DNA of 64,000 bases from Rhizobium mesoamericanum STM3625 (lineage in GTDB: Bacteria; Pseudomonadota; Alphaproteobacteria; Rhizobiales; Rhizobiaceae). The notes under the pieces were generated by a model that had not been told where the DNA came from, made no database searches, and worked only from the letters and a program-made list of their open reading frames with translations. The stretch is taken from assembly GCF_000312665.1 (NCBI RefSeq), contig NZ_HF536772.1, forward strand, positions 3,408,493 to 3,472,492. The letters run 5' to 3'. The position numbers and the translations under genes are program-made. This document shows positions 54,023 to 62,619 of the stretch, piece after piece. Within the stretch, counting starts at the first letter, position 1. Each line of letters starts with the position of its first letter.

Positions 54023-57000
54023 ATGAATTGTGGCGCCTGTGGCTTTTTGATCGAAAGCGGTTTTGCGTTCTGCCCAAAGTGCGGCGCAAGACAACCCGTT
54101 ACGTGTGCCTCCTGTGGAGCGCCATGCCAGCCTGATTTCGCGTTTTGCCCGAAGTGCGGAAACGCCCTCGGTCGGGCTGAGAGTACCGCGGCCCCAACAG
54201 AAGCCCCGCCGCCGGTCACGCCGCCCTCGCCATTGGACGATGTCGCCGACCGGCGTCCACTGACGGTTCTATTTGCTGACCTCTGTGGCTTTACCGCTCT
54301 CAGCGAGAGAACCGACCCCGAATTGATGCGCTCTCTGCAGAACGAGCTGTTCGAAGAATTGACGCGGGCGGTGGAAGCTTATGGCGGCTTTGTCGACAAG
54401 TTTGTCGGCGACGCGCTGCTTGCGTTGTTCGGCGCGCCGACAGCGCATGAGGATGATCCCGATCGCGCGCTTTGCGCAGCGCTTGACATGATCGCCGGCG
54501 CAGACCGTCTTGGCGCCAAATGGCTGGATCTGGCCGGCGGTGATCCGCTGCAGCTGCATGTCGGCATCAACACCGGACCGGTGGTCAGCGGTGGTTTTGG
54601 CGCGGCGGCGGCACGGTCCTATTCAGTGACCGGTGACACGGTGAACACGGCCCAGCGACTGCAAACCATGGCGGGACCAGGAGAGGTTCTCGTTGGGCCG
54701 GTCACCTGGCGCCTGACGCGGCATGCTTTCGCCTTCGAAAATCTAGGCTCGTTGACGCTTCGAGGGAAGACCGGCAATGTGCAGGTGCATCGCCTCCTCG
54801 GGCGGATGGAGACGCCCCATGCGGCGCGCGGGCTGGAAAGCCTTGGATTACACGCCGAACTCATCGGGCGTGATGCGGAACTGTCGCGGATGTCCGATTG
54901 TCTGGATTTTGCCTGTGGTGGCAGTGCGCAACTCGTTCAGCTCATCGGCGAGGCAGGGATCGGCAAGTCACGGTTGGTCAAGGAGTTCCTGAAGACGGTC
55001 ACCGAGGGAGGGGCACATCGTGACGTTGTTGTGCGCCGCGCCGTCTGTTCGCCACTCGGTGAGCAGTCCTACGGCACGCTCGCATCCGTTCTGCGTAGCG
55101 CGTACGGGATAGCCGAGCGGGAAACCGCGGCACGGACGGCGGAACTCTTGGCATCGGGATTGATCGACCTTGGCTTTAGCGAAACCGAAGTTTCGGGTTT
55201 GACACCGCTCCTGTCTTACGTCCTTGGCCTTGGCGATCCGGATGGAGCGCTGCGGCATGTCGAGCCGGAGCAGCTGCGGCGGCAGATCTTTTACGCAACG
55301 CGCACACTCTTCGAGCGACGTCTGTCGCTCAGTCCGCTGCTGCTCGTCGTGGAGGATCTTCATTGGGCGGATGCTGCCTCCATCGAGGCGCTTCGCTTCG
55401 TGCTGGACAGGCTGGAGCGAACGCGCCTGATGATGCTGACGACGGGGCGCTCGGTTGCTGAGGGCGAAGGCCTGGAATCGAGCCGGATCAATCGTACGCT
55501 CATGCGGCTCGCGCCACTTTCGCTTCAGGACGGTGAGGCGCTGCTCGATCAGTTCTTTGGCGCGGACAGTTGCGTGCCAGCCAAAACGCGCTCACGAATT
55601 CTCGTAAGAGCGGGCGGCAACCCCTTGTTCATGGAGGAAATCGTTCGGGCCCTGATCGAGACGGGCGTGCTGCGTTGCGAGGATGGATGTTGGAGTGTCG
55701 CCGGGGGTGAGATGGGAACCGAGATACCGATGAGCCTGCAGGCGATGCTGCTTGCGCGCGTCGACCGTCTGCCGCCCGATGCCAAGCGTTTGGTCCAGGA
55801 GGCAGCCGTGATCGGGCCGCGCTTCGATATGGCGCTTCTTCGTGCCGTAGCATCGGATACGGCGCGCGTTGAGCATGGGCTGGACTATCTTTGCCAAGCC
55901 GAGATCGTCGAGGAAGCGCCTGGCAGCGCTTCGACAAATGCGATCGCTTATCACTTTCCACAACAGCTGTTGCACGATGCCATTTATGGCAATCTCTTGC
56001 TCCAGCGTCGCAAGCAGCTACACGCACGCATCGGCGCGGCGATCGAGCGGATGCACCATGGCATTCCAACCCGGCTTGAGGACATTGCACAACTCGGCCG
56101 TCACTACTGCCGGGCCGACGATGCGGCCAAAGGTGCTCAATATCTCATGGCCGCGGGTGATCTAGCCCGCAAGACCTATGCGAACGATGATGCAATGCGC
56201 CTCTATCGCGAGGCTCTTGCGGCGATTTCGGATAAGCCGCAGGCCAGCTCGGAATTGCTTGCCCTTTATGAGCGGTTCGCCGACCTCTGTGGCCCCGCGG
56301 GGGAGCGGGATACGGCACGTGAACATTATGGGCGCGCCCTGACGACCTTGAGAAAAGTTGGTGATCAGCCAGGGGCAGCGCGGATACTGCGCAAGCTCGG
56401 CCGTCTCAATCTGGCAGCCGGCAGATGCGATCTTGCGGACGCAGATTATGCACAGGCTGCTTCGCTTTTAAGCGAGAGTGTGGCACCCATAGAGCTTGCG
56501 CATCTGCTGCAGGAGCGCGGACATCTTGCCTTCCGCATGGGGGATCAAAGTGCAGCGGCACGCTGGGCCGACGATGCGCTATCCTGCATCGACACGGCCG
56601 CTATCGACAACGCCGAGTCCGCTGGCTCAGAAGCAGCACAAGTGCGTGCGGAGGCATTGAACACCAAGGGCGTAGCGCTGGCGCGGCTGGGGCGGCATCG
56701 CGAGGCCGTGCGCGAAGTCGAGCGAAGTCTGGAGGTTGCCGAAGCAGCGGGATTGCTCAGTGCTGCCTGCCGCGCCTATTCCAATCTTGGAGTCCTCTAT
56801 ACCATCGTCGATCCCGCGCATGCCATGGATGTGTGCCGCAAAGGCCTCGACGTTGCCAAGCGCATCTCCGATCTGGGCTTTCAGGCTCGTCTTTTCGCCA
56901 ATCTCGCTGTTGCCTGCTGCACCTTCACGGACAATTGCGCCAAGGAGGGTGTTCCGGCCGCCGAGAGGGCGATCGAGATCGACCGGGCGTTGGACCAGCG

Positions 57001-57277
57001 CGATCATCTGGCGGTGCCTCTCATCGTGCTCGGACAGATCCATCAATGTCACGGCAAGCCGGATCTCGCCTGGACCTATTACGAGGAAGCGCTTCAGCTC
57101 GCGCGCGAAATCGGCGAACCACAGCTTCTCTTTCCATGCTATGATGGACTTGCGACGTTGAACCTTGAAAAGGACGAGATGGCCGAGGCCGAGCGATATT
57201 TTTCACTCGCCCAAGACGTTTGCGTCAGGCATGGGCTGGATCCCGACGCACTCGTCGTTCTGCCCTTCCTGGATTGA
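54023..57277 (+). CDS. Zinc-ribbon adenylate/guanylate cyclase with ATPase and TPR domains
   Basis: A 1084-residue signalling protein. Two zinc ribbons lie at the N-terminus (Cys 3, 6, 17, 20 and Cys 28, 31, 42, 45). A class III cyclase domain follows (about 75-245) with the two metal aspartates D86 in VLFADLCGFT and D130 in DKFVGDALL, Lys126 for adenine and the transition-state NTAQR, so it should be active. A P-loop ATPase module follows (GEAGIGKSR near 309), like those of ATP-binding transcriptional regulators, then TPR-like helices to the end. The start is ATG 54023 with GAGAGGCAGG upstream. Function is not known. Confidence 0.83.
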   Translation: MNCGACGFLIESGFAFCPKCGARQPVTCASCGAPCQPDFAFCPKCGNALGRAESTAAPTEAPPPVTPPSPLDDVADRRPLTVLFADLCGFTALSERTDPELMRSLQNELFEELTRAVEAYGGFVDKFVGDALLALFGAPTAHEDDPDRALCAALDMIAGADRLGAKWLDLAGGDPLQLHVGINTGPVVSGGFGAAAARSYSVTGDTVNTAQRLQTMAGPGEVLVGPVTWRLTRHAFAFENLGSLTLRGKTGNVQVHRLLGRMETPHAARGLESLGLHAELIGRDAELSRMSDCLDFACGGSAQLVQLIGEAGIGKSRLVKEFLKTVTEGGAHRDVVVRRAVCSPLGEQSYGTLASVLRSAYGIAERETAARTAELLASGLIDLGFSETEVSGLTPLLSYVLGLGDPDGALRHVEPEQLRRQIFYATRTLFERRLSLSPLLLVVEDLHWADAASIEALRFVLDRLERTRLMMLTTGRSVAEGEGLESSRINRTLMRLAPLSLQDGEALLDQFFGADSCVPAKTRSRILVRAGGNPLFMEEIVRALIETGVLRCEDGCWSVAGGEMGTEIPMSLQAMLLARVDRLPPDAKRLVQEAAVIGPRFDMALLRAVASDTARVEHGLDYLCQAEIVEEAPGSASTNAIAYHFPQQLLHDAIYGNLLLQRRKQLHARIGAAIERMHHGIPTRLEDIAQLGRHYCRADDAAKGAQYLMAAGDLARKTYANDDAMRLYREALAAISDKPQASSELLALYERFADLCGPAGERDTAREHYGRALTTLRKVGDQPGAARILRKLGRLNLAAGRCDLADADYAQAASLLSESVAPIELAHLLQERGHLAFRMGDQSAAARWADDALSCIDTAAIDNAESAGSEAAQVRAEALNTKGVALARLGRHREAVREVERSLEVAEAAGLLSAACRAYSNLGVLYTIVDPAHAMDVCRKGLDVAKRISDLGFQARLFANLAVACCTFTDNCAKEGVPAAERAIEIDRALDQRDHLAVPLIVLGQIHQCHGKPDLAWTYYEEALQLAREIGEPQLLFPCYDGLATLNLEKDEMAEAERYFSLAQDVCVRHGLDPDALVVLPFLD

Positions 57278-57364
57278 TTCAATGCCGGCAGGTAAAGTGC
57301 TGAGTTTTCGCGATTTTGTTCTTCTGCTCGGCCTTCCGCCGATGCGCAAGCGAGGGAGGGTGTT

Positions 57365-58042
57365 ATGCCCGAAAGTCAAAGCGAAAGACCGTTGCAACCC
57401 GGCGATCGCGCGCCGAACGTCGTTCTCGATGCAATCACGCGCCAGGGCAAGATATCAATCGACGACTTCCGGGGGCAGAAGCCCGTGCTGGTCGGTCTGT
57501 TTCGCGGGCTCCATTGCCCATTCTGCCGCCGGCAAATCGCCTCGATGGCGAGCCTCGCCGGCGATCTCCAGCAAAAGGGCGTCGAGAGCCTGACGATCGT
57601 CAACACCCCGATCGATCGGGCGCGCCTTTATTTCCGCTATCATCCGTTGCCCAATCTGGTAGCGGCGTCCGATCCTGATCGCATATCGCATCGCGCCTTC
57701 GGGCTTCCGAATCTCGAATTCACGCAGTCGGAAACGGTTTGGCCTTACAAGGTCAGCCTCGACACGCTCACCTCCATGCGTGTCACCATGCCCGAACTGC
57801 CTCAACCGATGGCTCCACTCGCAGCTGTCGAATACCTCGATAATGCCGATGGCTACGAATTCACTGATGATGACAAACGCATGATCGCAACGGGTGAGGG
57901 CCAGCTGGTCGGAGAATTCCTGCTCGACCGCGATGGCGTCGTCAGATGGTGTTTCACCGAGGTCGCCGACGACGGGCGCCATATGTTCGGCGTCCCAGCG
58001 CCCGAGGAGGTCATGTCGGCGGCATCGAACGTTGCCGCCTAA
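57365..58042 (+). CDS. Redoxin / AhpC-TSA-like protein
   Basis: A 225-residue thioredoxin-fold protein. PGDRAPNVVLDAITRQGKIS and SIDDFRGQKPVLVGLFRG form the start of a peroxiredoxin fold, with HCPFCRRQIASM as the CxxC active site near residue 49. Two cysteines as CPFC are more typical of thiol-disulfide or peroxidase-like redoxins than of classical 2-Cys peroxiredoxins. The rest is less conserved and ends with a redoxin C-terminal extension. No signal peptide is seen. It is a single gene 87 bases after the cyclase. Confidence 0.78.
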   Translation: MPESQSERPLQPGDRAPNVVLDAITRQGKISIDDFRGQKPVLVGLFRGLHCPFCRRQIASMASLAGDLQQKGVESLTIVNTPIDRARLYFRYHPLPNLVAASDPDRISHRAFGLPNLEFTQSETVWPYKVSLDTLTSMRVTMPELPQPMAPLAAVEYLDNADGYEFTDDDKRMIATGEGQLVGEFLLDRDGVVRWCFTEVADDGRHMFGVPAPEEVMSAASNVAA

Positions 58043-58115
58043 GCTGCGTCGCGAGCGTCCGGGTTGGATTGCCATGACCCTGGCCTTGACCGCAGACTAG
58101 CCGGTATTCGCGGGT

Positions 58116-58445
58116 TTACATGCCACCGGGTCGCGGCGGGGATGAGGGAGGCCGCGGGCGGATTGTTATACCGGGCTCTCGGCGGCACTGTCCGCGACTG
58201 ATGACCGTGAAGTTGGCGGCGCGCGCCTGGCAAGCATTGCTGAAGGTTTGGACGCGTGGCCCACGCTGGCCGCAGACCGGGGCATATTCCATGGTGCACA
58301 TCTGCGGCGGCCCGGCCGGGCGGGGAGGCGGCGGTGGGCGCGAGCGCGAATAACTGGGCCCGACGTCGACGGCGCAAGCGGAAAGAAGCGGGATAAGCGC
58401 AAGCAAAGCGAGCTTTCGCGGCGACAGGAACCCGGCGAGCGTCAT
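58116..58445 (-). CDS. Kazal-like serine-protease-inhibitor lipoprotein
   Basis: A 109-residue lipoprotein. A signal peptide ends with the lipobox LLSAC (Cys near residue 24). A proline-rich linker (SRSRPPPPPRP) precedes a Kazal-like module with four cysteines: CTMEYAPVCG, FSNACQARA and SRGQC, matching bacterial Kazal-type inhibitor domains. GGGGAAG precedes the ATG. The long open frame to 58496 is an upstream extension. It is on the same strand as prs, 99 bases downstream of the prs stop. Confidence 0.78.
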   Translation of the reverse strand: MTLAGFLSPRKLALLALIPLLSACAVDVGPSYSRSRPPPPPRPAGPPQMCTMEYAPVCGQRGPRVQTFSNACQARAANFTVISRGQCRREPGITIRPRPPSSPPRPGGM

Positions 58446-58544
58446 AATTCTTCCCCTGCGGCTGGATTTCTTGCTAAATCCTAGCGCAAGTTGCATTTAT
58501 GGGGAAGTTCAAACCTCAGCGGTCGTCAAGAATTTCGCAGCAGT

Positions 58545-59477
58545 TCAGTCGAACAGACTGGAAACCGACTCTTCCTGGCTCGTGCGGTTAATTGCCTCGC
58601 CGATCAGGCTCGCAGTGCTCACAACGCGGATGTTGTGGGCGGATTGAACGGCCGTCGTCGGTTGAATCGAGTCGGTGATGACAAGTTCGCGCAACTTGGA
58701 GGAGGTGATGCGTGTAACCGCGCCGCCGGAGAGAACGCCGTGGGTAATGTAGGCTGTCACGCTTGCAGCGCCCTTTGCAAGAAGCGCATCGGCGGCGTTG
58801 CAGAGCGTGCCGCCGGAATCGACGATATCGTCGATCAGCAGGCAATCCTTGCCTTCGACTTCGCCGATGATGTTCATGACTTCGGATTCACCCGGGCGGT
58901 CGCGGCGCTTGTCCACGATCGCCAGCAGACAGTCGAGTCGTTTGGCGAGCGCGCGGGCGCGAACGACGCCGCCGACGTCAGGCGAAACGACCATGACGTT
59001 GCTGATGTCGTAGTTGGCCTTGATATCGCGGGTCAGGACCGGGATAGCATAGAGGTTATCCGTCGGAATATCGAAGAAGCCCTGAATCTGACCTGCATGC
59101 AAATCGAGGGTCAGCACGCGATCGGCGCCGGCCTCCGTAATGAGGTTCGCCACCAGCTTGGCCGAGATCGGCGTACGCCCAGAGGCGCGGCGATCCTGAC
59201 GGGCATAACCGAAATAGGGAAGAACGGCGGTGATACGGCGTGCCGACGAGCGGCGCATCGCATCGATCATGATCAGCAATTCCATGAGGTGATCGTTCGT
59301 CGGGAAAGACGTCGACTGAACGACGAATACGTCCTCGCCGCGGACGTTTTCCTGGACTTCGACGAAGATTTCCTGGTCGGCAAATCTTCTAACGCTGGCT
59401 TTGCCCAAGGGCACATTGAGATAGCTGCAGATCGCTTCGGCGAGATGCCGGTTCGAATTGCCTGCGAAAACCTTCAT
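58545..59477 (-). CDS. prs: Ribose-phosphate pyrophosphokinase
   Basis: Makes PRPP from ribose 5-phosphate and ATP. The 310-residue class I enzyme shows [15 protein letters not shown] at the start, the [22 protein letters not shown] segment, the magnesium-binding [14 protein letters not shown] motif, and the PRPP loop [19 protein letters not shown] near residue 213. Cytoplasmic. GGCGGA precedes the ATG. The PRPP it makes also feeds apt in this window and nucleotide and His/Trp synthesis. Confidence 0.96.
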   Translation of the reverse strand: MKVFAGNSNRHLAEAICSYLNVPLGKASVRRFADQEIFVEVQENVRGEDVFVVQSTSFPTNDHLMELLIMIDAMRRSSARRITAVLPYFGYARQDRRASGRTPISAKLVANLITEAGADRVLTLDLHAGQIQGFFDIPTDNLYAIPVLTRDIKANYDISNVMVVSPDVGGVVRARALAKRLDCLLAIVDKRRDRPGESEVMNIIGEVEGKDCLLIDDIVDSGGTLCNAADALLAKGAASVTAYITHGVLSGGAVTRITSSKLRELVITDSIQPTTAVQSAHNIRVVSTASLIGEAINRTSQEESVSSLFD

Positions 59478-59583
59478 CTTGGTCCGCCCATTGACTGCTG
59501 ATAGCCGCGCTTTTTAGCCAGCTTGCTCCTGAATGCAAGGGCTAAGGCGCCATCCCCGCTCATATTTCTGAAAAGCTTGTGGC

Positions 59584-60417
59584 TTAACCGCCACGAGCAT
59601 CACGCCATGTTGAGAACTCAGTGATGGTTTTCGAAGCGATTTGCTGCATGACCGAGGCAGGAACGGCAGCCCAAGGGTCCTGCGCGTCGGAGGGCACGCT
59701 TTCCTGTCCCTGGATGCGGTGCAGGCGCGCCCCGCCGCCATCGAGAACGTCCCAGACGTAGACCACGGTTACCTTGCCACTGTCGGAAAAGGCGGAAAGA
59801 TATCCCTTCAGGATGTAGGCGCTGGAGCTGTCGTTCGAACTCTTTATCGAAAGTCCGTGCGAGCGGGCCTCGTCCCCGAGTTGGCGCGAAAGTGGTGTGA
59901 CCGCCTGGACCGGTGCGCCGATGATCGGCAGGAAGCGGACGGTGGTGCCGTGTGCTGCGGCTGAAGGTGAGCCGGTATTTAGCATGGCAGTCTGGCTTTG
60001 CTGCCGAGGCGGCTCACGCGGGGTTGTCTCCACCATGTCTTCTTCTTCGGCCTGGGCGTTGGAAACCGGTTCAGATAGCGCCGCGGCTTTTATCGGCGCA
60101 GAGGCCGCAGGCGAGGGCGTGTTGCTCTGCAAGGCCAAGGCTTGGGCTTCCATGGTGGTGGGCGGGGCGCCCGACCCCTGGCGGTAGCCGGTCTGGTTGT
60201 AGGCGGGATGGTACCCGGTCGATCTCTGTTCAGAGGCGAAAGCCTGCCGGCGCGACGTGCCCGCCATGCGCTCCACCTCGCCTTGTGTCACAGGCGATGA
60301 GCGCATGTTTGTGGAGGAATTGCCGATGTCGACCAGGGGGACCAGGGCGTCGGTGGTATTGCAGGCGGATAGGACAAAGCAGGCAAGGAGCATCGGCGCA
60401 GTCGCAACTCGCGTCAT
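59584..60417 (-). CDS. Conserved lipoprotein of unknown function
   Basis: A 277-residue lipoprotein with a signal peptide ending in LSAC near residue 19. Residues 30-150 are low-complexity, Ser/Thr/Pro/Gln-rich. The C-terminal 130 residues are ordered: TTVRFLPIIGAPVQAVTPLSRQL, SAYILKGYLSAFSDSGKVTVVYVWDVLDGGG and WAAVPASVMQQIASKTITEF. I cannot name the family, though I recall similar lipoproteins in other rhizobia. It is on the minus strand between the M24 gene and prs, with about 106-150-base gaps. Confidence 0.65.
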   Translation of the reverse strand: MTRVATAPMLLACFVLSACNTTDALVPLVDIGNSSTNMRSSPVTQGEVERMAGTSRRQAFASEQRSTGYHPAYNQTGYRQGSGAPPTTMEAQALALQSNTPSPAASAPIKAAALSEPVSNAQAEEEDMVETTPREPPRQQSQTAMLNTGSPSAAAHGTTVRFLPIIGAPVQAVTPLSRQLGDEARSHGLSIKSSNDSSSAYILKGYLSAFSDSGKVTVVYVWDVLDGGGARLHRIQGQESVPSDAQDPWAAVPASVMQQIASKTITEFSTWRDARGG

Positions 60418-60569
60418 CCCTCGTTACATCCTTCCCTGTGCCGGCCCCTTTGACTTTATGAAGGCCGGCGCCGGTCTGTGTCAATTCCGGATTCTTGCCA
60501 GCAATGATCTGCGTCTAATAAAAGAGGCCAAATTTGAGCGGCAAACCGCCAAGACTTCGGCATGCAGCT

Positions 60570-61721
60570 CTAGACGTTGATGAAGTCCAAAGAGTGCCGG
60601 GAAAGGGCGCGTGGCGCGTCGTCAGTCGTCAGATAGGTCTGCCCGAGGGTCATCGCCGTCCCAGTGTCGGAATCCATGATGATCATGTGCACGAAGAGCG
60701 ACATGTTTGGCTCGATCGGCTGCGGATTGCCGACATGGAACATCTGATGCTCCATCCAGGATGGCGAGAACCGCGCGCCGAGCGAATGGCCACAAGCATT
60801 GAGTCGATGGCGGGACAGACCGCGCTCGTCCATGATTTTTGCGTGCATGTCAAAAACATCGCCGAAACTGTGGTCCGGCTTCAGCACGGTCTCGATCGCC
60901 TGGATCGTCTCGTAGCAGGCGTTGTAGAGCTCGCGGTGCCGATAGCTCGGTTCGCCGATGACGATCGTACGCATCATTGCCGCATGGTAGTGCGCGAAGG
61001 CGCCTGCCCATTGGAGCGTCAGCTGATCTTGCGCATCGAGCTTGCGCCGTCCGGCCTTGTAGCGGCACAAAAGGGCATCTTGGCCGGAGCCGATGATGAA
61101 TTCGTTCGCGGGGTAGTCGCCGCCGCCGGCAAAGACGGCGCCCTGCATGGCTGCTAGAACATCCGCCTCGTCAGCGCCAGGTCTCGTCAGTGCGAGTGCC
61201 TGATCGAGCGCCTCATCGGCGAGCACCGCCGCGCGTTCGACATGGGCAACCTCGGCCAAGCTCTTGATCAGCCTCAAGCGACTGACGAGATAGGATGCGT
61301 CGACGATCTGGGCGAAGGACGTCAACTGCGCATCAAGCATCCGGGCGATGCGGCCGGTCATGCCGTGTGTATCATACTCAACGCCGATCCTGGCACCGAG
61401 CAGGTCCATCTCGACCAATAGATTGCGGAGGTCGATGGTCGGATCGGCGTTCACGCGGTCGACCCAGATGTGGACGTTCTCCAAGATGGAGGTGTGCTTG
61501 GCCTGACGCAGATCGGCGGAGCGGGTGAGTAGGGCCATCGTTCCGTCGGACTTGACGACAAGTGTCTGGAAGAAGCAGTAGCCGAAGGTATCGTATCCTG
61601 TCAGCCAATACATGCTTTCCTGCGCAAAGAGGAGCAGGGCGTCCAGCTTCTCCTCGCGCATCTTGTCTGTCAGGCGCGCGAGGCGGACGGTGAACTCGGA
61701 TCTGTCGAAATGCAGGGCCAT
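60570..61721 (-). CDS. M24 (creatinase/aminopeptidase P-like) family protein lacking metal ligands
   Basis: A 383-residue protein with the N-terminal creatinase domain and the pita-bread C-terminal domain of M24 proteins. In the catalytic domain, canonical metal ligand positions read Q237 (for Asp), A248 (for Asp), H312 retained, H345 (for Glu) and G360 (for Glu), so four of five are lost. This is expected of creatinase- or ectoine-hydrolase-like members, which do not use metals, rather than of an aminopeptidase. The last gene of the lgt-midA-pgeF-M24 row; 5 bases separate its start from the pgeF stop. Confidence 0.82.
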   Translation of the reverse strand: MALHFDRSEFTVRLARLTDKMREEKLDALLLFAQESMYWLTGYDTFGYCFFQTLVVKSDGTMALLTRSADLRQAKHTSILENVHIWVDRVNADPTIDLRNLLVEMDLLGARIGVEYDTHGMTGRIARMLDAQLTSFAQIVDASYLVSRLRLIKSLAEVAHVERAAVLADEALDQALALTRPGADEADVLAAMQGAVFAGGGDYPANEFIIGSGQDALLCRYKAGRRKLDAQDQLTLQWAGAFAHYHAAMMRTIVIGEPSYRHRELYNACYETIQAIETVLKPDHSFGDVFDMHAKIMDERGLSRHRLNACGHSLGARFSPSWMEHQMFHVGNPQPIEPNMSLFVHMIIMDSDTGTAMTLGQTYLTTDDAPRALSRHSLDFINV

Positions 61722-61726
61722 GCCAC

Positions 61727-62521
61727 TTAAGTCTCCCTGATAGCGATTGCAGAAATCTGTCTGCCGTAATCCGGTTCATTCTTATGTGTGGTCCGGCGAT
61801 AAGAGAAGAAGCGCTCTGTGTCGGGATAAGTGCAAAGCCCGAGGCTCTCCGCCCGGACGCCGGCCGCGCGCAACCGATCGACGGTCAGGGCCGGCAGGTC
61901 AAACATCGCGTGTCCCGGCTTTTTGGAGGACACGAAGTAACGCTGGTAGGATGGATCCTGCCTGACAAAGCGTTCGACGAATTCCGGGCCGACCTCATAG
62001 CTTGCCTGGCTGATCGATGGCCCGAGGCAAGCAACGATTGCCTCTCGTTTCGCGCCAAGCCGGACCATGGCGTCAATCGTGTTCTCCAGCACGCCGGCAA
62101 GCGCGCCTTTCCAACCGGCATGAGCGGCGCCGATAACACCATTGTCCGGATCGGCGAACAGGATCGGTCCACAATCGGCTGCCAACACACCGAGCGCTAT
62201 GCCGGGGGCTGCTGTCACCATCGCATCCGCAGCCGGCCGGGACCCGTCATAGTCCTTTCCGACAACGACCACATCAGGCGAGTGGACCTGGTGTACCGTG
62301 GCGAGACGGGTGACAGGCAGCGCAAACCAGCCTGCAACGCGACGCCGGTTCTCCTGAACCTTTTCACGGTCGTCGTTCGAGCCAAGGCCGACGTTCAGCC
62401 CGCGATAGATGCCATCCGAAACGCCGCCCTGTCGGGTGAAGTAGCCATGGACAATCGCGTCACCGGCTACCTTTTGCAGCAGCGCGCTTTGGATCGGTGC
62501 CGGAGATGCTGCTTGTGTCAT
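61727..62521 (-). CDS. pgeF: Peptidoglycan editing factor PgeF (multicopper-like YfiH / purine nucleoside phosphorylase family)
   Basis: A 264-residue YfiH/LACC1-type protein. The metal-binding His-His-Cys-His set is visible in VHQVHSPDVVV, AADCGPILFAD and GVIGAAHAGWKG. In E. coli the family member prevents wrong L-Ser incorporation into peptidoglycan and has purine nucleoside phosphorylase activity in relatives. GGAAATTTTG precedes the ATG at 62521; the longer frame overlaps midA. Part of the lgt-midA-pgeF gene row. Confidence 0.9.
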   Translation of the reverse strand: MTQAASPAPIQSALLQKVAGDAIVHGYFTRQGGVSDGIYRGLNVGLGSNDDREKVQENRRRVAGWFALPVTRLATVHQVHSPDVVVVGKDYDGSRPAADAMVTAAPGIALGVLAADCGPILFADPDNGVIGAAHAGWKGALAGVLENTIDAMVRLGAKREAIVACLGPSISQASYEVGPEFVERFVRQDPSYQRYFVSSKKPGHAMFDLPALTVDRLRAAGVRAESLGLCTYPDTERFFSYRRTTHKNEPDYGRQISAIAIRET

Positions 62522-62619
62522 CAAAATTTCCGAGATTGCTTGAATTTGGTTACACGCCATTTCGTGTGGCGCAACCTGGTCGATTGCCCAGGGATGTTGG
62601 CTCAGTGGCGCGCGCGCTG

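Noticed and set aside
60440..60469. GCCGG..CCGGC inverted repeat between the M24 gene and the lipoprotein gene
   Set aside because: It has a two-base bulge and no T tract, so it is not called a terminator.
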